64,000 nt of DNA from the NCBI GenBank assembly GCA_009869945.1, contig WIXG01000158.1, positions 107,973 to 171,972 of the forward strand, written 5' to 3'. The stretch is from Mesaphorura yosii. Lineage: Eukaryota; Arthropoda; Collembola; Poduromorpha; Tullbergiidae. How positions within the stretch are numbered: the stretch's first letter is position 1; the number at the start of each line of letters is the position of its first letter. Of this stretch, positions 12,615 through 24,600 are shown one piece after another. A program made the position numbers and the translations under genes. Below the pieces are notes generated by a model. The model saw nothing but the letters and a program-made list of their open reading frames with translations, ran no database searches and had not been told where the DNA came from.

Positions 12615-13237
12615 CGGCAACGACACGATAACTTATGGCACATTAAGACACTATCACTATCGCAGGCAGTAATGAGATTCTAATTGGACGCTGACCATGG
12701 CTAATGACCGAGTTAACAACACACGTTAATTACTGCCCGGCTCGATTAGATTACAAGCGAGATTATTCGCTGCGTTAACAAGCAAGCAGTGGATATGTAC
12801 GCATACGTGGCTTCATGGCTTAATTGCACGTATTTTTGATTGCATTGCCATCACGTTGCATTTGTCCACATTTCGAAACGAAATCCGAAGACCTTTGCAT
12901 TCCCAGTGTGATTTGTAACCTTTTATTCTAAACAGTCCTGTAAATGGCTTGCGAAAACAGAGTTTTATTGGCGTCTGTCTCTTCTCTTCTCATCGTGGAC
13001 TCTCATTTTACGCTTTTTGAACTCATACATGCGAGAAAAATCTTCTCCCATGTCTCATTTTCCCCCTTCCACACTTGCACGCCCAAAATTCTCTAGTATG
13101 AACACATTTTTACGAAAACTCGAAATATCACACCTAAAATTCAACGAGCATAATGAAAAATGGCTCTTACAGTTCAGAAAAACGACCAAAAAGTACAAAA
13201 ATGTCAAGATTTTTGCTTTGAAGCTTCAATTATTGAA
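12615..13237. other. Intergenic region between peptide genes 1 and 2
   Basis: AT-rich spacer upstream of peptide gene 1 and downstream of peptide gene 2. Open frames here are short and unlike any known protein. Regulatory elements of peptide gene 1 are expected but none can be named. Confidence 0.4.
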
Positions 13238-13243
13238 TTTATT
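13238..13243 (-). terminator. Poly(A) signal AATAAA of peptide gene 2
   Basis: AATAAA on the minus strand, 37 nt past the stop codon at 13280-13282, a normal position for a compact 3' UTR. Confidence 0.65.
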
Positions 13244-13279
13244 TGCTTTTAAACAAACAGTTAACCTTGTACGTTTAAT

Positions 13280-13697
13280 TTAGAGAAGGTAATTGTAGCC
13301 GTGGTTGAGGTGGTAGTTGTATGACGGGATGTAGGACGACCCCATGTATCGGTTGACGTAGGAGGTTGTGGGGTGGTACATCATGCTGGTGCTGAGGCAG
13401 TTCCCGAAGCGGCACCCGCTGGCCAGGTAGCTGCTGCCGTAGTAGCCTGACGACTTGTAGAGCGGGTAGCCAGCGTAGGCGTGCCCGAGACCGTATCCGT
13501 ATCCGAGTCGGCTGCTGCCCAGCAGGAGCGCTTTCCCCTCACGGGCGTCACTCTCCGCCTCCTCCTCGGCGGGGGCGGGCATGGCCACGGCCAGGGCGAT
13601 GAAAAGAGCGGCGAAAAGGAAAACCTGCAATTTAGAGATCAAACTTTTCAAGTGAGTTGCTGAACTGACTTTGAATTGGGGTATTTGCCTTGAACAT
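13280..13697 (-). CDS. Short tyrosine-rich secreted protein, paralogue 2 (117 aa)
   Basis: Coding exons 13697-13689 (Met-Phe-Lys) and 13624-13280. The first intron begins with GC rather than GT (AAG|GCAAAT) and ends TTGCAG; this GC-AG reading restores exactly the Met-Phe-Lys|Val-Phe-Leu-Phe-Ala-Ala start of the paralogues. It has a signal peptide, then an acidic segment containing A-E-S-D-A-R-E-G-K-A-L-L, then a Gly/Tyr/Ser-rich tail (GYGYG, SSGYYGSSY) with two cysteines and a His/Tyr/Asn-rich end. It is the longest of the three. Likely an extracellular structural or cuticle-type protein; no domain recognised. Transcribed away from paralogue 3, whose ATG is 798 nt away on the opposite strand, so the two may share a divergent promoter region. 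Confidence 0.82.
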
Positions 13698-13823
13698 CTT
13701 GAATTTGAGTGGTGTGAAGTGTGAAGAAGATTTGGGCTTTGTTGGAGAGATGATCTTTGAGAGTTGATCTTTGCTTGCTGGAAGAGCAGATGAGAACTGT
13801 GAACCTGGACAGAAATCGGCTTG

Positions 13824-13832
13824 CCTTTTATA
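13824..13832 (-). promoter_or_regulatory. TATA box of peptide gene 2
   Basis: TATAAAAGG on the minus strand, about 127 nt upstream of the ATG at 13697, matching the promoter layout of the other paralogues. Confidence 0.72.
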
Positions 13833-14385
13833 CTAATTACCAATTGCTCGTGTGTCTTTCTTACTTGATTGTTTCTCGATATTATCATTCCTTGGCTAGG
13901 TTTAGCTAATTAATTGCTATTGCTGGCACTAATTAGTGTTCTATTAGTAATTTGCAGCAATTTCAGAATTATTAGGATATTTAAGCTGATTGTTCCTGTC
14001 TTGCTTCTTATCGTCGGTGGAGTGATCAGTGAAGTGACTAGCAAATTAAGTTAGTTAGTTAATGTGGTTGATAGCTTGATTAACTGAGCTAGCCGGCAGC
14101 AGTACAGCGAACAGTAAATTCGTAAATTGTAAGCAATGGGCAACAAAACTTGCATCAGGCAATTAGGCAAGACAAGACACCAGTCCAGCCAGTCCTTATC
14201 AGTCAGTATCAGCGTGCAATGCACATTAGTGCGTATCTTACAGACTGGCCAGACACGACAATCACAATGGGATGGCCCATGGAATCAAGGAACCTGTTTC
14301 TCGTCAACAACTCGCAAATATCAAATTGATTGCGTGACAGTGACAACTCTTCTTTAGCCTTCTGGACCTAGACTGGAGCCCGAAG
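13833..14385. other. Divergent intergenic region between peptide genes 2 and 3
   Basis: Head-to-head spacer of about 550 nt between two TATA-box promoters. It contains recurring TTAATTA and TTAGTTAG-like motifs, but no assignable transcription-factor site. It is the natural candidate for shared control of the peptide pair. Confidence 0.45.
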
Positions 14386-14394
14386 TATAAAAGG
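14386..14394 (+). promoter_or_regulatory. TATA box of peptide gene 3
   Basis: TATAAAAGG on the plus strand, about 100 nt upstream of the ATG at 14495. Confidence 0.75.
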
Positions 14395-14494
14395 GAGTCT
14401 GGGTCTCCGCCAACAGACAGTCCACAATTGCAGCACTCCAGTCAGCATTGATTCTGCAAGCAATCCAGCTTCGGCTTAACTCCAAATCATCAAA

Positions 14495-14955
14495 ATGTTC
14501 AAGGTAAGTTTCGACCTGTCTGAATTCGTTGCAATTTAATTGAGCAGCTAATTCTGAGGCCCCAAATTGCTTGCAGGTTCTTCTCTTCGCTGCCCTTTTC
14601 GTCGCCGCTATCGCGTCTCCGCTTCCCGAGGAGTCTGAGGATGCGGAGTCCCGAGACGCCAAGGCGCTGCTAATCAAGAAGAACTACATCGTTTCCCCGT
14701 ACTACCGCTCCGTCTACTCCCCGTATTACCGCTCCATCTACGCCCCGATCCGCTCAGTCTACTCGCCTTACCGCCCGACCATCATCTCGCCGTACTACAC
14801 CAAGGCTGCCCTCACTTACGGAAATGGAATGGTAAGCTCATTAATTAAATCATTAAACTATCAATCCTAAGAGAAAATCTACCTAAGTTGTACCTTTTAC
14901 GCCTCCGCAGTACCTCCCCGTCGTTCACCGCTACGGATACGGAATTTACTACTAA
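14495..14955 (+). CDS. Short tyrosine-rich secreted protein, paralogue 3 (102 aa)
   Basis: Three coding exons: 14495-14503 (Met-Phe-Lys, AAG|GTAAGT), 14577-14831 and 14911-14955 (Met|Tyr-Leu-Pro ... Ile-Tyr-Tyr, stop TAA). Signal peptide VLLFAALFVAAIAS, then an acidic segment E-S-E-D-A-E-S-R-D-A-K-A-L-L, the diverged counterpart of ESDAREGKALL in the paralogues. The body holds the repeat S-P-Y-Y-R-S-V-Y / S-P-Y-Y-R-S-I-Y and related S-V-Y-S-P-Y units. No cysteines. It has one more intron than its paralogues. The YSPYYR repeats suggest a structural extracellular protein cross-linked through tyrosine, but this is inference only. Confidence 0.87.
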
Positions 14956-15046
14956 ACGACGAATTTTCTTCGATCTTTGGATAATCCACGCCACGCTACA
15001 CCTCGCGAATTTGCAAAATAACACCATTTGCATTGCTCAAGTACAG

Positions 15047-15052
15047 AATAAA
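15047..15052 (+). terminator. Poly(A) signal AATAAA of peptide gene 3
   Basis: AATAAA on the plus strand, 92 nt after the TAA stop of the peptide gene. Confidence 0.7.
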
Positions 15053-15669
15053 TTAGCACAGTAATTTAATGTCAAATCCATTTATTTCATCATTTCATTA
15101 CGCACACAAATTGACTTTTAAGCTCAAATTCTTTAGTTTGCTACTTTACAAGAGTAGAATAAATAGAGAGCAGTTAGCAAGTAGCAAGGAACGGCAGACA
15201 GACAGCAAGACAAAATACACAAATCGCAATTACAAATTACAATACTTACATTTTCATTTTGCATCTTTTGGTCAATACATACAATAAATAGCTTGCCTTT
15301 AGATTTGTAGTGATTTTGACGTGACTTTGAGGCGGATTCGCAGGTACAAACATTCAAGCAGCACATTAATTTCCAGTTACCCAGTTTCTGGCTGGCCATC
15401 GGCCATCACACATTCAGATACACGAAAGCGTTCGCTTTAGACTTGGACAGAGTAAAGTTACAGCAAGATAAATTCAGTTACACATTAATTAATTAGATTG
15501 GCATTCAATGAGATTTGTGATTTGCGTTATGGCTTGGCTTTGGCTTCAGCACGCATTTCGATGCATCATTTAAACTAATATCACAGTAAGTTCATTTCTT
15601 AAGAATTAAAATTAAACATCGTTAATGTCACTAATTTGTATTTGGCTTTTGGCCGCTTTGGCATTTTTG
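15053..15669. other. Spacer between peptide gene 3 and rk (convergent 3' ends)
   Basis: AT-rich non-coding sequence between two convergent genes. It probably contains the rk 3' UTR. No distinct feature recognised. Confidence 0.45.
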
Positions 15670-18600
15670 TCAACAATTTTCGTTTTCGCTTGTCGGGGCA
15701 TTTTGGCTTTGTGGCTTGGCCGCGTCCGCGTCTTCCAGGGCTCCAGCTCCAGAATCCGGGGCCGTGACTGAGCCGCTGGCGCTGCTACTCCCGTCTTCTT
15801 TGATGCTCTGCAGTGAGATGGTGTCCCGTGACGAAATTGTGCTCAGACGGCGAGCAGCAATCGCCAAGGACCCGCTGACAGGGAAATACGGCGTGGACGT
15901 GGCGCCGGCACTCGTGCTGGCCACCGCAAATTGCTGCTGCGGAAGTGAATTTCGATTCCGGCTCTCAACAATTACGTACGGGCCTCCTCCGCTACCGCCA
16001 AGCCCGGATGCAGCTGGCGCCGGCTTTCTTAAGATTGGACTCGTCACGTTATCGTTTTCTTCGTCGTCCTCCTCGTCACCTTCGCCGTCTTCGTCCTCGT
16101 CTTCGGCGATATCCGACACGAGCCCGTCGTCATCGTCGTTCTCGTCGTCGTACGTGCCAGTCACCAGCGAGCCGTGCACGGGGCACACTTCCGGCTCGAT
16201 CACGACCTCGTCCGAGAAGAATGCGGATTGTCGGACGAGTCGCGGCCGGTTCGTCGCAATTTTCTCGGACGGCTCGTCATCTTCAATGATCGCGTTCGCG
16301 TCGTCAGAATCGCTGCGGGCACTGGAATTTTTCCGGAGTTTTCCTTTGACGTGTTTCTGCTTTGGCTTCTTGCTTTTGCTGGCAGTGGCAGGTTCCTGCT
16401 GCAACTGCTTCTTTTTCCGAGCATCGCTCTTGGCCGTGGACGCGAACGCCGGTGAAGTTGAAAATTCTTCGATAGCCTCTTCGTTAAAGCACAGCGTCTT
16501 TGGTCTTTTGGAAGCTTGAGTTTGAGACGGCGCAATGGTAATGTTGAGGCTGCCCGTCGTCGGAATGGCGGCGGCGGTGGCCGAGCTAAGAGCTAGCGCG
16601 GATCCGCCCATGCCCACGCCCAGGTCGAAGCCTAATTTGAGGCCCAGCAAAGGCGAATGACCGCCCGCCAAATTCTGCTGGAGGACATTTGCTTCGGTCA
16701 ACGCATGGGCGTGCGAGTGCGACGTGGATGCGCACGACGTTGGAAGGGCGACAGCGACGGCAACAGCGCCGCCAGGCGCAGGTCCGGGCGTCGGCGCCTT
16801 CCTCAGCGACGACTTCCCTCCGCCAGAATGATTGGTCGCGTCACTCGACACGCTGGACCGCGAGAGCCTCCACGTCGCCGTGCTGTTGGAAGTGGCTGAC
16901 GAGTCATTCCGGGAGTTGGAGAGACTCGAGTCTTGGGACGGCTTTCTGGTCACAGCCCATGAATTTCTGCGTCTAGGCTCGAGAAGGCGTAATGGGATCC
17001 CGCAACGACCCTGAACAGACATTTCATTAAATTAAAATAAAGCGTCCGCGTGTTTTCGTCTGGTGTTTTTTTGTCCTACTTTAAATGCAGTTACGGGAAA
17101 TGAGTTAATTTAAGGAGAAAAGGTCATTTCCCTCAAATGAACACAGAACACACTTTTTCTTTTCTTTAAATGCCATGCAATTTTAGGAAGACAATTACTT
17201 GTGCTTTCCAGGAGTCGGACCGCGACGAACTGAAATTGTCGCTGGAAACTGAAGCGTGTCGTTGGTGCTTTTCCGCGTCCGGAGGAAAATTCGTGACGTT
17301 GGCCGTCGTGTACAAGTAACGACGCACATTTCGCATTCTGTAATCATCCCGAGCCTGGATAGCAAAAAGAAAGCAGATTTAGCAGATTGCATTGCACGTG
17401 CTTTTTGGGCCTAGCATAGCATGCGTAAACATGTAAACATGGCTCGCTGAAATGCAAAATTCAAATGTGTACCTGACGGCTATCTTTGTTTGCGTTCTGA
17501 CATAAAATGAATCTCGAAACAAATCGTCCCAGCGGTCCAAAGCGGCTCCAGCCTTCTGGCGTAGGCAGAAATCGATATTTTGCATTTCCATTTACGTCTC
17601 CCATCGGATGAAGCCTGAAAACGGCAGGCAAATGGACACAGAAAACATGAACACACGCAGGATTTCATTACGGTGCAGCAAGTAAATCGCGGAAGAATGC
17701 GAAATTCCTCTGCCTTCATAGCATTCACGGACAGGATTTTAATTAAAAACTTTTATAGAAACTGTTTTTCAGTGATTCACGTACCCAGAATGGCAAATGC
17801 ACGGCTGGCCGTCCCTCGACGACTTTTCGCCGAGACTTCCGGTGTTGGGCGCAGTCTGCCTGTTGCTAAAATTCGAACTGTTCCGACATCGGCCAATCCC
17901 GCGAGTTACACGCGACTCTTCTATCGCCTAAACGAATCAACAACAAAGAAGAAATTAAAATTGGCGTAACGAGTATTCAAATTCACGACTCGCACGTACT
18001 TTGCAGATGAGCACGCAGTCCTTTTTGAACTGTTTCGTGAGAATCGCGTACAGAAAAGGATTGCAGCACGAATTAAATGGGAGGATGAAAACGGTAAAGA
18101 CTTTTGCTTCTTCGAGCGAGACAAGCTGGAGTCCAAAAATCGCTGTGAGGGAGAAGAATGCAATCGGAGCCCAGCAAAGTAGGTCGGTGAAGACGAGGAG
18201 GGCCATTCGCTTTGCGATGCGGGTGTCATTTGAATTCCAGGCCTGTGAGCCGCGGATCGAGCAGTACATTTTTAAGTAGCAGCCCATCAGAATTGTGAAT
18301 GCGACGCCATTTGCCTGGAACACAAAAGGAAAAGCAGCCGTCGTTTAAGCAGGCGGTTCATTCATTTATTGAAATTCCAAATTCCTGCATGTATGCACTT
18401 TACACTGGAAAATGGGCGAATTTGCATTACATTTCGCATTATCGACTTACAAACATGAGAAAAACGACGTAGCTCAGGCTGATTGTGTCGCTCGTCTCGA
18501 ACGGGAGACAAACGGCGAATTTTCTGTAGTCTGAAACGCCAAAGAGCGGGAGGACGGCCATGACGAGTGAAAACGTCCAGCCAACGGCCATGATGTACGT

Positions 18601-21600
18601 TGCGTGACGGAGAGAAAGACGCTGGAACGAAACAACGAATGCGGACGCACGGCCATTAAACTCATGCTGAAGACATTAAGCTCCTGAAACGTAGGCGAAA
18701 GTGCCTTACCTTATTCAGATGCATCGCGTGTGTAATTGCATAATGTCGCTCCATCGTAATGACAGCGAGCGTGTAAACAGACAACTCTGAGCTGAGAACA
18801 CCAAAAAATCCAGCCATCTGACAAGCACTCGAGAATTGCCACGGAATGGCGTACTTCCGGAACTCGCCAAGCGTCGCTGCGTCCACGACGGCCAAAAACC
18901 CTGTGCAGGACAAGAAAAAAATAGAAAAGGAGCAAATAGCAAAGTTTTAGCAGCGTGGCAGTCAAGAAAACAAGAAATACACAAAAACCACTTAAGCCTG
19001 GCCGTAAATATTTGATTTACAAATATTTGACATGAAATACGCGCCCGCGCCGCGCCGTGCTAAGAAGAAAACTCACCCAAATAAATTCCCATGAAGAAGT
19101 CCGCGATGGCTAAGTTGCAGACGAGGAAGCGTGGAACGTCCAGCTTTGTGCGGGAGAAGACGAGGACAAACACGACGGTTCCGTTTCCCATTAGCGCGAG
19201 GAGAAACACGATCCAGACGCCGCAGCGGAGTGTCCACCAGTCGAAGAGGTCGTTGCAGGGCAGAAATGGCCCTGGCTGCGGAATGCACTGAATTTTCCTC
19301 GCGTGGTTATTTTGAGGATTCGCGGGCCCGATCGCAGTCGCGCTCGACGAAGGATTTAGAAGGTCGTAATTCTCTTCCGCGCCGTGCGGGTCGATGGCGA
19401 AGCTGTTGATGAAGTCTTGCGCGAGGGCGCCGCGATCAGAAAAGTTCCCGAAGCCAGCCCACACGTCGGTCAGGTTCAGTGTCGACAGCGCTGTATTAAA
19501 ATCGATGTCCGTTGGGTAAATGACGTCTTCCTGAAGTACGGGGCCGTCCATCGAAGAAGAAGCGTCCGACGACGACCTGTCCATGCCGACGCCGCCGCCA
19601 AAGCCGTGGCCGGCAGCTGCCGCCAGACGTCGCGCATGTGCATTGAACTGGCAGCAGTGATACGCGTACGAGAGAACGAGCGTCCGAACACGCGGAAACG
19701 AGTCCGGTCCGGGAAATTCTCGAAGATTCGGGTTGTTGAACGTCTTCAGATGAATTATTCCGTCCAGGCCAATCGAAGGGAGTTTGGAGAAGAAATTATT
19801 TCCTAGATTCCTGAAAGAGATGCCGTTTGGATAATTCATGCCTTGTCTTTTGTCTTGTGTCTTCTAAAAGCGGGTCAGGTCACAAGAGAAGTAAGCACGG
19901 CAGGCATTCGCATTGTGTGGTTTATTGAAAGGAAATCATGGGAAATTAATACGATTTAATATTTATGGGAAAGCGGGCCGCGAATCGCGAATTCGAATCA
20001 ATAATGCTCTATTTGGAAACAACATCTTCACTTTCTCTTTCCAGCTTCCAGTGTCTCCATTTTATTGTCCAATCTCTCGCGCCGCTGCCGCTCCGGTGTT
20101 GTGTTTTAAAGTATTTTATGACCCACATAAATAATACTCGACTCGACTGACTCAATGCACGAGAGAAGACAAAACTCAATAAATATGGTAATGTATCACA
20201 CAACGCAATAAAGTGCAGATAAACGCAATAAATAAAACTACTTACAAGTCCACCAGTTTTGTCAGGGGCACAAACGCCTCGGCGTGAATGTCCTGAATGT
20301 TGTTGTAGCTTAGGTCTCTGGAATACGACACAAATAAATCAATTCTTAGCCATTGAATCTTCTGCATTATCGACAAAAATTGCCGAAATGCGGGCATTTT
20401 TAGCAAAGGCCTGCTTACAGTGTTTGGAGCTGTTCCAGCCCGAAGAACGACTCGGCGTTGATTTGATTGACTCGATTCTGGGCCAAATGTAGCACGTGGA
20501 GGTTCGATAACGCTGCAAACTGCGCTGCTTCGTCACCCAAATCTTGAATGTAGTTTGAGCTGAGATCCCTGAAAAGAGAAAAGCAAATTCATCAAATTTT
20601 CAGTCAACCTGTCCCATTAGCCATTAATCATGCAATTTTAATAACAAGTCATTAATGTCATTAATCACCGACCGAGATGAATGAAAGTCTCGGTAACTCG
20701 ATTCAGTTTTCGCTTCAGATCAATCTTCTTGGTTGGTAACTTGAAACTTGAAATCGAGTTACTAAAGTTCGAACGCTCAACGCAAAAGTTAAGTAGCCGA
20801 GTCGAAGTCGAGCCAATCAATCATGTAGGGCGCATTATGCTAATGTTACACAGTTAAGCCGCAAAGTGAGCAAAGGTGGGCAGACAAGAGAAACTCAGGA
20901 ACTGGAAAACTTACAGAACTTTGAGGAATTGGCAATCGATGAGCTGCGGGATACGCTGAATTCTGTTGGATTTGAGATCACTGAAAAGAAAAGAATCACA
21001 GAAAGTGTGCGTTAGTGGGCGAATTGTACGAATTTTCGATGATTCAGCAGGAAGTTTTATTCACTCTAGGCAGGCACGACACTAGAGAACCGTGTGCGTG
21101 CGAATTCTGACTGATCTCTGCCATTTTGCTATTAATAATCCAAAATCCGAACCATCTTTATCTTTCATAAATATTTTGAAATCCGTGTGCAGTGCAGGCG
21201 GGCAAAGGCAATAAACATAAAATTTTATTGTCTATAAAGTTTTCGATCCTCGCTCTTTGATTTACGACCGGGATTCCGAGATTCAGAAATTAGGGCTTTC
21301 GGGCAGGGAAAACTTTTACTTTGTAATACTACACTTTGAACTTACAGACTCTTGAGTTTTGGAGTTTGGGAGCAGATTTCAGTCGGAATGGACGTCAGCG
21401 AACAGCGGTCGATGCGCAGAATCTCCAGCGAGGCGGTTCCATTCAGATGAGGAAAGTCAGTCAGGTTTCTGACGTCGGACAAAATCCTGGAGCATATCAA
21501 AGAAAATGATAGAAAAATGAATCTCAGTTGGAAAAAATCTCCAACTTTCATGCTTTATTGAAAAAAATTTCAGCAAGCATCCGTCAAGCGAAAGCTGAAC

Positions 21601-24600
21601 CGCATTTTTGCATTGCAATTTGGCCATTTCGCCATTTTACAATTTCGCATCGCCAAAATAACCTGCACGCACACACGCACGTGCTTTTGATTGATAGTGA
21701 TTTACTGTCGCGCGCGTCGTCGAGAAGAGTTGGACTGAAAAAAATTATGAAGTAAAGAAAAGTTGTCACAGACGAACGACTCACGAGTCGCGAATGATGA
21801 ATCTTTGAAAAGTTTCGCCTGCCTGTCACAATAATTCTTATTCGTTCAGTCAGACAGACAGCAGGACGACAGGGCAGACAAGGCAATGACAATGACAACT
21901 GAAAAGGGACCAGAAAAGCACCGAAAAGTCAAAGACCAGTCGCACAGTCGAAAATACGCGCACGCTAATGAAATCTGCAGTCAATTGCCAACCAGAGACA
22001 AGAATCACAAGAAAAGGAGATAAAAACTGAGTCAGGCAGCTGTGACTGTGAGAACTTCCCAAATTCCTTGCGCGAGAGGCGAAAGTTTTGAAAACTTTTT
22101 CCATTAAGCACAAAAGAATTGAGTAAAGTGCGAAAATGCGAATGCGAAAAGCAGGTCAGGCCGCGCTGACGAAGGAAAGCTGGCGCGGGCAGTGAAAGTG
22201 GCTCACAGCTTTTTGAGGTGTCTCAGGCGCGTGAATCCCTCGGGATGAATCCATTGAAGAGGATTTCCTCTAATTTCCAGGAGAATAATCTTCGGAATGA
22301 GTTCATAAAAAGGGTGATCAATACTCAAAAGCCGATTATTCGCCAGCGTCCTGCGGGAGCACAGGAAAAAAATCACATTTTCGCATTAAATTTTCGCATT
22401 TCGCACCCTTAAAATCCTCGCTAAATTACAAGATACTTACAGTTCCTCGAGATTCGTGAGTTTCTTGAGAGCGGTCGGGACTTGAGTCAATTTGTTATCA
22501 TTCAGCTCCCTGCGGAATAAAAATTGCATAGGTATTCTTGGAAATCGTCGGTTTGCGTGCATGTGCCTGCGCTCTCTCTTGAATTTGAATTGAGTTGTGA
22601 TAATATTTATATTTGCTAGATTGAAAATCCTGCCTGAGCTGCCTGAAACTGGATAAATCTAATTTCATTGGAAGTGTGGCAATAAAAATGCAGCCGCGAG
22701 GCGTGCGCGCTGGCTGAGCGACGGCACGCCTGATAAATCGATGTATTTCTCGCCCGCAATAAGACTGGCACCGCACACAGCCGTAGACTGACGTATTAAT
22801 CAAGCTGACACTCGAAATGAATGAAAGGCCAAACTTACAAGATTTGCAGCGACGAAAGCGAGTTGAAAGCATTGTCATCGACATTTTCAATGAGATTGTG
22901 TCCCAGAAGCCTAAAAACACAACAAAGAATTCCGTTTTGACATTTTATCAGTGCATTTTGAGAATTCGTCCAATTTCATCTTTTATCCACTCACAGTGCA
23001 AATAATTTTGATGATTTCGGAAACAAATTCGCGTCAAGACTCCTGATTTTGTTGTGCTCCAGATTCCTGCGAAGAAAAACATAGTGTACAAAGGATTAGT
23101 GAGTTCGTGCGAAACGAAGTGAAGGAAAGACAATACGAAATGGAAGATAAGACAATAAAATCGCGAATAGCGAATTGTATCAAAATTCGGGCTCCGAATC
23201 CGCTTTACTTTACGATATTTTATTCGAGCAGGCAGGACGACGATAAAACGACAAGGGATCAAAGCAGCTGCTACGCGACGGCATGAAGGGGGGCTGGGCC
23301 GGGCTGATTTCATCATGAGAATCAAATCCGTCTTGTAGAAGCCCGAATTAAGTAGGTCGTGGACGTTCGACGTATTTTCGTACGAAATTGAAATGTTTCC
23401 AATTAATTAAGTAGCTGCAGCTATTTATTGGCTCGAAACATACGCTTACATTTTATTCACCGTTTTATGCGTCATAAAACGAAATCGTAAAAATCGAGCC
23501 GGGATTTTGCGTCAACAAGCAAAAGACAAGCGTAATTCAATAATTCGATCGACTTACAGGAGTCCTAGCGCCCGTTGAGAGCGGAGCGCCTCAACTGGAA
23601 ACTGACGCAGCTGATTTCTGGAGAGCGAGAGCTCTTTCAGGGCGACTAAATTATTCAGGGCACTTTCGTCAACTTCTTCGATCATGTTCGAGCTCAAGAT
23701 TCTGAAAAGAAAGGGTAAATAGCAATTGTAATTGTATTTACGTTTCCGTCTCATTTACAACGTACTTCGCGCAGAATTCTTGAATTTACCGCGCATTTCG
23801 TGTAAAAACAATGGAAAAACACAAGAAAACATACAAGAAAAGTTAAAATTCAACGTTTGTAAGGCAATCACCCGTGAAATTAACATAATTCGAACGCCTA
23901 CACTTAAATTACGCGATTTTCCTGATAAACAAGCTCAAAGCAGAGCGAATTCGCATTGGCGGGAGGCGAAATTGGCCAGGCCAATTTCATTTTCCGAAAA
24001 AGACATTTAGCGCTTTCTCATTTCGCATGGCATTCGTACATTTGCCATTTGCTTTGCTGGAGACGACGATTTGGTGTCGATTACACAACAGCACGACAAA
24101 TGTTCCAGCCACTTATACATAAAAGGAAAGCCCATTTGAGTAGTCGAGTATAAAAGTAAATCTTCTTGGGTGTCCTTCTCAATTCTGCCTACAATAATAA
24201 CTATAACGAGTTTATTGAACCATAGCGGCTCGGCTTGGCCTGGCTTGGCTTTCTCTTTCCATGCGCGTGGTTCGTAAAGTTCGTATTCGTCCGTGTTCGT
24301 GGGTAGCCATAATTCAATTACACGCGATAAAAGCGCCAGCGCCAAGTCGTAACAAAATAGGCCTGAACACTGAAGGCCGGGATGCTGAGAGTTCATAAAT
24401 ATTTGTGTTTCAGTTTCTGAGCCCACACCATAAACGAGAGCCAGTGAAAATGGCGACGGCGATGACGATGGGAAAAGTTTGCAGCAAACTTTCTCTTTCT
24501 GCTTTTCTTTCTGCCGGTCGCGGTGTGGTTCTCTTTTCATCGTGATTAAGCTGAGCGGCGCTGCGCTGGATTACAGCGCAATTAGGCATTAAGCTACATT

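Noticed and set aside
15716-16519. Plus-strand Ser-rich frame of 267 codons
   Set aside because: Antisense of the low-complexity rk tail exon.
24007-24540. Minus-strand frame of 177 codons in rk intron 2
   Set aside because: No domain, no conserved motif, repetitive Lys/Gln start, and located inside an intron of rk on the same strand without splice partners.
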